Below are positions 1 through 5,204 of a stretch of DNA of 7,589 bases, piece by piece; the stretch's first letter is position 1; every line of letters starts with the position of its first letter. The DNA is from an uncultured Fibrobacter sp. (GTDB lineage: Bacteria > Fibrobacterota > Fibrobacteria > Fibrobacterales > Fibrobacteraceae). The notes under the pieces are model-generated. The model had not been told where the DNA came from, did no database searches, and was given only the letters and a program-made list of their open reading frames with translations. Both the position numbers and the translations under genes were made by a program. Location: positions 1 through 7,589 of the forward strand of contig CALATK010000192.1 in NCBI GenBank assembly GCA_937891805.1, given 5' to 3'.

Positions 1-70
1 ATCCCCTAAATCCTATCCCCTAGATCCTAGCCCCTAGATCCTAACCCCTAGATCCTAACCCCTATTACCT
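1..70. repeat. 14-bp tandem repeat, five copies
   Basis: Five head-to-tail 14-bp units begin at 1, 15, 29, 43 and 57. The plus-strand consensus is A(T/G/A)CCCCTAGATCCT. Units 2 to 4 differ only at the second base, unit 1 has AAAT for AGAT, and unit 5 is degraded (TATTACCT). Each unit can be read as two degenerate 7-mers, CCCCTAG and ATCCTAA. On the minus strand, which is the sense strand of the adjacent gene, this gives five GGGG tracts 14 bp apart. The last unit runs into the stop codon of the gene ending at 69, so a transcript passing that stop carries the repeats in its 3' UTR. The array may continue beyond the window. Confidence 0.9.
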
Positions 71-1082
71 ATTCTTTCACCTGCAGCGGCACAGGAACTT
101 CCTTGGCCTGCCGACGCTGAATCTGCAACTTTTCAAAGTCACCCAACTTCCAGGGAGCGCCATTCACCACGTTTTCGAAATCCAGAATGTACTGCACATT
201 CTCCATGGACTTGAGGGAAGCACTCTTGAGCATGGGCTCCTTGTTTCCGCCGAAGTATTCTCCCGACGACTTCTTGATGTCCTTGACGATATGGTCAATC
301 TTGTCGCCTACCACGCTCTTGAAAACACGCATCTGCATAATGGAATTCAACACTGAATTTCCGGGAAACACGATAGCCGTTAACTTGTACCGAATTTCCT
401 TGTCGGAGACAGGGTCCATATCCAGGTAGGCCACAGCCGTTCCGTGCAGCGACCACCTGAGGACCTGGGCGTGTCCATACCCGAAAAACACGTTCCGCAT
501 GCCGAGCTTCTGCCCGGCACTATCCTGCAAGGCCCAGAAGAATTCACCTGAAAGGCTCCGGCCGTTGCTACCGCTAAAGAACCGCCTGTCCTTGCTGGTG
601 TATTCCAGCCGGTAGTTCGTGCCCAGGTAGGCGTTGATGAGTTCCGCCGTAAAGGGCATGTTGTCGAACAAGTAGCTGATAACGTTCTGTCCCAGAGGAA
701 GCGAGCCCTTGTTCTCGTAAATGGCGCGGTACTGCCGGCCTAATCTGGAATAGATTTCCGTCGCTCCCGTGATTTTCGGGTCTGCAGGCAATCCCCGCTT
801 GGTAATTTCTACAAAGGGGGCGCAGAACTCTTCGTTATACTTGACCTTGGGCCAGGGCTTCTGATCTTCTTCTGTACAAAAACCGTAATCGATGTTCAGG
901 CACTTCTTGACGCCGGAACAGAGGGCGCGGAATCCCTCTTCGCCGCCGGACTTTTCGATCATGCGCTTGCGGCCGATTTCTTTCATCAGGGCTTCGCGCT
1001 TGCTTTCGGGCGAATCTGCGGCAAACGCCTCTGCACAGGCAAAGACCAACAGCATCAAGAAAACAAGAACTCGCCGACCCAC
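69..1082 (-). CDS. Exported protein of unknown function
   Basis: A 337-residue protein that I do not recognise. Residues 1-21 form a signal peptide: RR near the start, a hydrophobic core at 5-16, and a likely signal peptidase I site after AFA at 19-21. The mature part has four cysteines (55, 61, 69, 87), enough for two disulfides, in an N-terminal section rich in charged residues. Residues about 105-270 look like a compact alpha/beta domain with a run of beta-like segments (for example around 157-220). No catalytic motif is evident. It follows the M16-like gene by 14 bp on the same strand, so the two are probably co-transcribed and this protein probably acts in the periplasm or envelope. The start is GTG with AAAAGGA five bases upstream; an internal ATG at codon 10 would destroy the signal peptide. 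The family assignment is open, but the reading frame and export are well supported. Confidence 0.85.
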   Translation of the reverse strand: MGRRVLVFLMLLVFACAEAFAADSPESKREALMKEIGRKRMIEKSGGEEGFRALCSGVKKCLNIDYGFCTEEDQKPWPKVKYNEEFCAPFVEITKRGLPADPKITGATEIYSRLGRQYRAIYENKGSLPLGQNVISYLFDNMPFTAELINAYLGTNYRLEYTSKDRRFFSGSNGRSLSGEFFWALQDSAGQKLGMRNVFFGYGHAQVLRWSLHGTAVAYLDMDPVSDKEIRYKLTAIVFPGNSVLNSIMQMRVFKSVVGDKIDHIVKDIKKSSGEYFGGNKEPMLKSASLKSMENVQYILDFENVVNGAPWKLGDFEKLQIQRRQAKEVPVPLQVKE

Positions 1083-1087
1083 AGGAA

Positions 1088-1094
1088 TCCTTTT
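1088..1094 (-). promoter_or_regulatory. Ribosome binding site fixing the GTG start at 1082
   Basis: On the minus strand AAAAGGA is followed by five bases (TTCCT) and then GTG. This supports the non-ATG start that keeps the full signal peptide. The site lies in the 14-bp gap after the M16-like stop codon, consistent with translation from the same mRNA. Confidence 0.75.
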
Positions 1095-1096
1095 GG

Positions 1097-2662
1097 CTAT
1101 TGCCTAAAATCCAGGCTATCCTGGGGAATTACGGTGAAGGGTTTCAACGCATCGAATTTAGAGACAGGACCCACGATAGAAATGGTCATCTTGTCGCGGG
1201 CAAAATATTTTGCAATCATGGCCTTCACCTGTTCAGGAGTGACGGCAGAAATTTCTTTCACGTAGTCCAGGTAGTGGTCAAAGGTCTTGCCCAGCAGTTC
1301 TCCCTTGGCAAAGATGGTGGCCGTAGAAGCAGGGGAATCAAACAGGCTGGGCAAGCTTTCGATCAGCGCTTTTTTCGCCTGTTCCAGTTCTTCTGCCGTC
1401 GGGCCTTCTTTGGCCAGTTTTTCCACTTCTTCAAAAATCAGCTTCAGGGCAAAATCCACGGACTCCACCTTGGTCTGCAAGGCGATGGTGGTCATGGCGG
1501 TATCCCGATAGTCATTGCCTACGGTGCTGTAGATGCTGTAGGCTAGGCCCTCGTCGCTACGCACGCGGTTCATGAGGCGGCTGGTAAAGCTTCCGCCGCC
1601 CAAGATAAAGCTCGCCACTGCCGCCGGGTAGTAGTCGGGATGGGGGCGTTTCACGAAAGGCTGGTTGATGGCAATGTTCGCCTGGGTAATGTCCTTGTCC
1701 ACCACGTAGGTGCCGGGCTTACGCAGGTAAGCGAGAGGCTGCGGCGCCACAAAGGCGGAATCCGCAGGCTTAGAAGAAACGGTGGAAGTGTCCTTTTTCC
1801 AGTCGGCGAAAAATTCCTTAAGCATCTGCACGCTGGAATCCCGGTCCACATCACCGGACAAGGCAAAGATGATTCGGCTAGACTGGAACACCCCGCGGGA
1901 AAGCCGTTTCAGGTCGGCGTCAGTGACCTTCTTGTATTCGTCACCGGTAGCGTCCCACAGGCGATTGTTAGGAGCGTAGTTCACCTTAGCACGCAGGGCC
2001 GAAAGCACCTTGGCGGGAGTATCGTAGCGCTGTTCGTAAGCGGTGGCGGACTTGGTCTTTACGATTTCCAGCTGTTCCTTGTCAAAGGCGGGAGCGAGCA
2101 ACACCTTCTTTGTCAGCGCAAGCACCGAAGGAAAGTCCTTGGTCAGGCAGTCAATGTCGAAAGAGGCGGTCCACACGCCGGCCGAAGAACCGACTCCGGC
2201 GCTGATAAACTCAAGGGTATCTTCCAGGGCACCGGGAGCGATACCGCCACCGCCGCCACGCCTAAGCATGGAGCCCAGCATCTCGAAGGCGGCCTCGTCC
2301 TTGATGGAGGCGGGGACTCTCGGATTCTCGAAATAGACCGTAAAATTCACCAGGGGCAAGCGACGGTCGCTCACGATGTAACCGGTGACACCTTCGGCTA
2401 TTTCCACCCGGTAATCCTTCGGGTAAGGCGCTACGTAGTTGTATTCCGGAAACTGGATGTCCTTGTAACTGGCGGGGATGTCGGACTTTGCAGGCTGAGC
2501 TGCAGCACCGCTCTGTTCAGACACCGCAACGGAATCCTTTGGGGTAGCAACCGTCGCAGTATTTTCCGTTGCAGGGGCAGGCGCGCTGGAACAAGCGGCA
2601 ATAGAGGCCAAGAGGGCAGAGACCACCAGCAAGGATATGGTTTTCGCATCATTTTTCTTCAT
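1097..2662 (-). CDS. M16-family peptidase homologue, lipoprotein, lacking HxxEH
   Basis: A 521-residue protein of the insulinase/pitrilysin (M16) fold. Residues 1-24 are a lipoprotein signal peptide ending in IAAC, with Cys24 as the likely lipidated residue and Ser25 after it. An Ala/Pro/Thr-rich linker runs to about 65. Residues 85-240 match the N-terminal M16 domain and 245-430 the M16_C domain, with GGGSFTSRL at 355-363 and RSDEGLAY at 368-375, the Arg/Tyr motif of these proteins. The zinc-binding HxxEH motif expected near 120-135 is absent; that region reads AAFEMLGSML. The protein therefore resembles the non-catalytic half of two-subunit M16 enzymes, which contributes Arg and Tyr to a partner's active site. 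No partner is in the window. It leads a probable operon with the exported protein downstream. TTG (2668) and GTG (2665) are in-frame alternatives just upstream; ATG at 2662 gives the cleaner MKK signal peptide. No Shine-Dalgarno sequence is visible. Confidence 0.9.
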   Translation of the reverse strand: MKKNDAKTISLLVVSALLASIAACSSAPAPATENTATVATPKDSVAVSEQSGAAAQPAKSDIPASYKDIQFPEYNYVAPYPKDYRVEIAEGVTGYIVSDRRLPLVNFTVYFENPRVPASIKDEAAFEMLGSMLRRGGGGGIAPGALEDTLEFISAGVGSSAGVWTASFDIDCLTKDFPSVLALTKKVLLAPAFDKEQLEIVKTKSATAYEQRYDTPAKVLSALRAKVNYAPNNRLWDATGDEYKKVTDADLKRLSRGVFQSSRIIFALSGDVDRDSSVQMLKEFFADWKKDTSTVSSKPADSAFVAPQPLAYLRKPGTYVVDKDITQANIAINQPFVKRPHPDYYPAAVASFILGGGSFTSRLMNRVRSDEGLAYSIYSTVGNDYRDTAMTTIALQTKVESVDFALKLIFEEVEKLAKEGPTAEELEQAKKALIESLPSLFDSPASTATIFAKGELLGKTFDHYLDYVKEISAVTPEQVKAMIAKYFARDKMTISIVGPVSKFDALKPFTVIPQDSLDFRQ

Positions 2663-2670
2663 CACCAAAC

Positions 2671-2676
2671 AATATA
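2671..2676 (-). promoter_or_regulatory. Probable -10 element of the M16-like gene
   Basis: TATATT on the minus strand lies only eight bases from the ATG at 2662. Transcription would start near 2664, giving an mRNA with almost no leader. There is no convincing -35. The same hexamer precedes every other transcription unit in this window, which is the main support. Confidence 0.5.
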
Positions 2677-2720
2677 GCTATTCCCTCATTCCAAATTGGA
2701 CTAAGGAATTTCAAAATAAT

Positions 2721-2750
2721 TTGGTTTATCGGGCTTTTTGAATGTATATT
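2721..2750 (+). promoter_or_regulatory. Promoter of the candidate small RNA
   Basis: TTGGTT (2721-2726) and TATATT (2745-2750) are separated by 18 bases, placing the start near 2757. That is two bases before the 5' arm of the closing stem of the downstream structured RNA. The fit between promoter position and RNA end is the best argument for this promoter. Confidence 0.55.
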
Positions 2751-2756
2751 ATACTC

Positions 2757-2843
2757 ATAGCCTTTCCGGTGGATTCTAATTCGGCCTCCCATGGAGCGCC
2801 GCCCGTCTCCAAGAGAGACATACCCACCCGAAAGGCTTTTTTT
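2757..2843 (+). ncRNA. Candidate structured small RNA, three-way junction
   Basis: About 87 nt with no sensible reading frame and a strong, simple fold. P1: AGCCTTTC (2759-2766) pairs with GAAAGGCT (2830-2837), then one C-C mismatch (2767/2829), then GGTGG (2768-2772) pairs with CCACC (2824-2828). P2: CGGC (2782-2785) with GCCG (2798-2801) and CTCC (2786-2789) with GGAG (2793-2796), C2797 bulged and a CAT loop. P3: GTCTC (2805-2809) with GAGAC (2815-2819), loop CAAGA. The joining segments are 9, 3 and 4 nt. The 3' arm of P1 runs into seven T (2837-2843), so the RNA carries its own terminator. It is not next to a plus-strand gene, the nearest being 1.2 kb away, so a riboswitch is unlikely. It does not match what I know of 6S RNA, SRP RNA, tmRNA or RNase P RNA. 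A small palindromic repeat element is the main alternative. Confidence 0.6.
2824..2843 (+). terminator. Intrinsic terminator formed by the RNA's closing stem
   Basis: The 3' arm CCACC-C-GAAAGGCT (2824-2837) pairs with 2759-2772 and is followed directly by T at 2837-2843. The pairing partner is about 60 bases away because P2 and P3 sit inside the stem. The T run is on the plus strand only, so it does not terminate the minus-strand batB-like gene ending at 2860. Confidence 0.6.
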
Positions 2844-2859
2844 GTATCTAGGCTACTCT

Positions 2860-3888
2860 CTAGCTGAAACGGCCGGCCAGCTGCTTGCGACGGCGACCCC
2901 GTTCGGACACCACCGCTTCAATCAGGAACAGCAGGGCCGCAATCCCGAGGAAAATCTGGTAGCGGTCCTGGTAATTTTCAAAGCGGTCGCTTGCCTGGTC
3001 CTTCTTTTCGAGGGTGGCGATTTCGGTCAGCACCTTCTGCAGCTGGAACTCACCGGGGCTCGCATAAAAGTACAACCCGCCGGTAGCGCTTGCAATTTCT
3101 TGAAGAGTCCCGTCTTCTAGGCGGGTGGTCACGATGTTCCCTTGCATGTCCTTTTTGTAGGCCACTTCTCCGTTCTTGGTCTTGACGGGGATTGGCACAC
3201 CTTCCCGGGAGCCGATACCCACCGTATAGATGCGGATGCCCATCTCGGCGGCTTCCTTCGCAGCATTGACGGCGGCGTCTTCAAGTTCTTCGCCGTCGCT
3301 CATGAGGACCATTACCGAATACTTGCCCGCCCCGCCGGAGTTGCGGAACAAATCCATCCCCTTGCGGATGGCCTTTTCCAGGTTCGTTCCCGGCATGAGC
3401 CAGCCCGGCTCCAGCTCCCGAAGCATCATCTGCACGGTTCCGTAGTCCAGCGTCAGGGGCACCATCACCTGGGCCTCGCCGCTAAAGGCCACCAGACCCA
3501 CGCGGTCGCCGGTGAGAGATTCCAGGAACGAGGCAATCTCGTGACGGCTACGCACCAGACGGTTGGGCTTGATGTCTTCGGCCAGCATGGAAAGGGAAAT
3601 GTCCTGCAGCAGCACCAAGTCCAGACCGCGACGCTCCACGTGTTCCAGCTTATGGCCCCACTGGGGCCTTGCAAGGGCAACGAACAAAAAGGCAATTGCC
3701 AAAAGGAGGATCAGAACCTTGGCAAGCCTCCGCCAAGGAGACACGCTGGTCGAAAGCTTGGGCAGCATGGAAAGGGACACGAACCGCTCCGCCAGCTTTT
3801 TACGGCGGTAAAAGGCATAATAGAACAAAAGGGCAAAAAATGGCAGGGTGAAAAGTCCCCACAAAAAGCTCGGTTCCGCAAATCGCAT
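2860..3888 (-). CDS. batB: BatB-like VWA-domain inner-membrane protein
   Basis: A 342-residue protein. Membrane helices are at about 9-27 and 56-73, then a von Willebrand factor A domain at about 88-300, then a C-terminal helix at 308-326 followed by an Arg/Lys-rich tail. The MIDAS metal site is intact: D96-I-S98-L-S100, T168 and D198 (MSDGEE). The stretch SMLAEDIKPNRL (100-111) and VGIGSREGVPIP (223-234) are typical of BatB, so the Bat (aerotolerance-related) assignment is good. Bat proteins form envelope complexes usually encoded with a MoxR ATPase; none is seen here. The open frame extends to 3936, but ATG 3888 is preferred: TGGAG lies seven bases upstream, MRFAEPSFLW is the normal family N-terminus, and the upstream ATG lies between the -10 and the predicted transcription start. 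It is on the same strand as batA but separated from it by an opposing gene, and has its own promoter. Confidence 0.9.
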   Translation of the reverse strand: MRFAEPSFLWGLFTLPFFALLFYYAFYRRKKLAERFVSLSMLPKLSTSVSPWRRLAKVLILLLAIAFLFVALARPQWGHKLEHVERRGLDLVLLQDISLSMLAEDIKPNRLVRSRHEIASFLESLTGDRVGLVAFSGEAQVMVPLTLDYGTVQMMLRELEPGWLMPGTNLEKAIRKGMDLFRNSGGAGKYSVMVLMSDGEELEDAAVNAAKEAAEMGIRIYTVGIGSREGVPIPVKTKNGEVAYKKDMQGNIVTTRLEDGTLQEIASATGGLYFYASPGEFQLQKVLTEIATLEKKDQASDRFENYQDRYQIFLGIAALLFLIEAVVSERGRRRKQLAGRFS

Positions 3889-3895
3889 GGACAGA

Positions 3896-3900
3896 CTCCA
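3896..3900 (-). promoter_or_regulatory. Ribosome binding site fixing the batB start at 3888
   Basis: TGGAG on the minus strand, seven bases before ATG 3888. The in-frame ATGs at 3936 and 3930 have no comparable site, so this decides the start. Confidence 0.8.
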
Positions 3901-3937
3901 GAAAAAAACGGCGCGGGGCAGGGCCCGCATACCCATG

Positions 3938-3943
3938 AATATA
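3938..3943 (-). promoter_or_regulatory. Probable -10 element of batB
   Basis: TATATT on the minus strand, giving a start near 3931 and a leader of about 43 nt. The leader opens with a GC-rich hairpin (GCGGG/CCCGC, 3913-3928) and then seven T (3902-3908) before the ribosome binding site. No clear -35 is visible. Confidence 0.55.
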
Positions 3944-4021
3944 CAAAAAACGGGCTTTTTCGCCCCATTTTTTCAAAAAAATGACCCCAAAAACGAGAAA
4001 AATCACATTTATTTGCGGGCG

Positions 4022-4051
4022 ATGACTTTTTTGTTAAAAAAAAGATATATT
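4022..4051 (+). promoter_or_regulatory. Promoter of the degenerate GGDEF gene
   Basis: ATGACT (4022-4027, four of six matches to TTGACA) and TATATT (4046-4051) are 18 bases apart. Transcription would start near 4058, leaving a leader of about 20 nt that contains the ribosome binding site TAGGG (4067-4071), seven bases from the ATG. The promoter is divergent from the batB promoter across an AT-rich spacer of about 100 bp. Confidence 0.6.
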
Positions 4052-4078
4052 TTACTTATTGGATTATAGGGCAAATCT

Positions 4079-5197
4079 ATGGAAATCAATCCCTTTGTAG
4101 TCGAAATCGATCTCATAAGCATCGCCATTCTCCTGATGGTGCGTTATGGCATCACGGAGCGGGCCTCCCGCCTCAGAGAAGTTCACGTTTTCCGATACCT
4201 GGTGGACCTGTCCATCGCTTTCTGCGTCCTGAATTCTACAGGGCAGTTCATTCCCTCCACTTACATCCCCGTCATCAAGATTATCAACGGCCTCAAGGTC
4301 GTCACCTGTATCTGCATGGGTTGCTCCTGGTTCATGACCGTGTTCTTTATTACCTCCACAAGCACCTACCACCTTCGCAAATGGTTTATCCCCATATTAT
4401 TGCCAAGCCTTGTGGTAAGCGTCATGGCCATCATAGATGTCTTGAGCAACCTGACAGAACCGCCTCTTGACATGAGGCCCCATGTGTGGATTTTGCTGAA
4501 CATCCTGACGATTGTCTATGTGGTATCCGCGTCGATCCTGTGCCTGACCAAGGCCCGCAAGTGCACCAACAGGATTCGCCGTCGTAGCCTTTACCTGCTT
4601 TCGGTAGCCATGGCTTTCCCCCTGCTTATGCTGGTGGTACAGGCCAAATTCTACGATATGCCCATCACGTCGCCCTCGTTTGTCATCGTCACTCTGTTCA
4701 TACATCTGTGCGCGCTACGCAGGCGAATTACCGTCGATGAAATCACCAAGCTCAACAATGACAACAAACTTGCAGACTACCTGGAAGCCATTACCCAGAA
4801 ACAGAACCCTGCCAAGAGATTGTTTTTTGTGAAAATCGACATCGACAAGTTCAAGGCCATGAAAAAGAAATACGGGGGTGTGGCCGCAGCCATAGCCCTC
4901 CAAAAAATGGCCTCGTTCCTACGGCAGCAATGCATCAATCGCGGCTCTTTTATCGCCCGTTACAGCACTTCGTCTTTTGCCATTGTTACCGAATGTAACG
5001 ATTTCTCCGAGATAGAGACTCTGGCCAACAGGCTGATTGCCACCAGCGCCACCAGCGAAGAACTTGCCCAAGGCCCGTGGCCCATTACCTTCTCCATCTA
5101 CTGGTCCGAATTCGGCACGCCCACCACCAAGACGGTTGACGATCTAATCGAAAACTGCACCAGGAACTGCTACAAACCTTCTGTAGACGGGGAATAG
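4079..5197 (+). CDS. Multipass membrane protein with inactive GGDEF domain
   Basis: A 372-residue protein. The first 213 residues are strongly hydrophobic, with about seven membrane segments (around 7-22, 38-58, 64-92, 103-121, 136-158, 170-188, 199-213). Residues 219-366 are a GGDEF-like domain: DEITKLNND at 220-228 corresponds to the usual D-LT-LYNR entry, and IDIDKFK at 253-259 keeps the metal-binding aspartates. The signature is lost: RYGGDEF reads RYSTSSF (294-300), the GHxxGD segment reads GGVAAA (266-271), and no RxxD inhibitory site is seen. It should not make cyclic di-GMP. Degenerate GGDEF domains elsewhere act as binding or dimerisation modules; that role here is inference. The start is supported by TAGGG seven bases upstream. 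It lies opposite to and between the two bat genes, and its stop is one base from the batA stop. Confidence 0.88.
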   Translation: MEINPFVVEIDLISIAILLMVRYGITERASRLREVHVFRYLVDLSIAFCVLNSTGQFIPSTYIPVIKIINGLKVVTCICMGCSWFMTVFFITSTSTYHLRKWFIPILLPSLVVSVMAIIDVLSNLTEPPLDMRPHVWILLNILTIVYVVSASILCLTKARKCTNRIRRRSLYLLSVAMAFPLLMLVVQAKFYDMPITSPSFVIVTLFIHLCALRRRITVDEITKLNNDNKLADYLEAITQKQNPAKRLFFVKIDIDKFKAMKKKYGGVAAAIALQKMASFLRQQCINRGSFIARYSTSSFAIVTECNDFSEIETLANRLIATSATSEELAQGPWPITFSIYWSEFGTPTTKTVDDLIENCTRNCYKPSVDGE

Positions 5198-5204
5198 TCT
5201 ACGG
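5181..5204. other. Inverted repeat spanning two convergent stop codons
   Basis: GTAGAC (5183-5188) and GTCTAC (5197-5202) form a perfect 6-bp stem with an 8-base loop. In plus-strand RNA, a U-G pair (5182/5203) and a C-G pair (5181/5204) extend it to eight. The repeat contains both stop codons, TAG at 5195-5197 (plus) and TAG at 5199-5201 (minus). There is no T run on either side, so it is not a standard intrinsic terminator. It is the only structure seen between the two converging genes. Confidence 0.45.

Noticed and set aside
1640..2677. Plus-strand open frame of about 345 codons opposite the M16-like gene
   Set aside because: It is an antisense shadow of a clear gene; the product has no recognisable domain, no good ribosome binding site, and a skewed composition (His, Gly, Arg).
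2748..2753. TATAAT on the minus strand as a second M16 promoter
   Set aside because: It overlaps the plus-strand TATATT and has no -35; it would give a longer leader but still no Shine-Dalgarno sequence. Kept only as an alternative.
2759..2837. Small palindromic mobile element (MITE-like) instead of an RNA
   Set aside because: The ends are inverted repeats, but there is no flanking target duplication, and the promoter and T run fit an RNA gene better. Not fully excluded without a genome search.
3951..3974. GGGC/GCCC hairpin with T runs between batB and the GGDEF-like gene
   Set aside because: Only four base pairs, and it lies upstream of both divergent promoters, where no transcript needs to end.
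3142..3984. Plus-strand open frame of about 280 codons opposite batB
   Set aside because: Antisense shadow; the minus frame has intact VWA motifs and a promoter, and this frame has neither.
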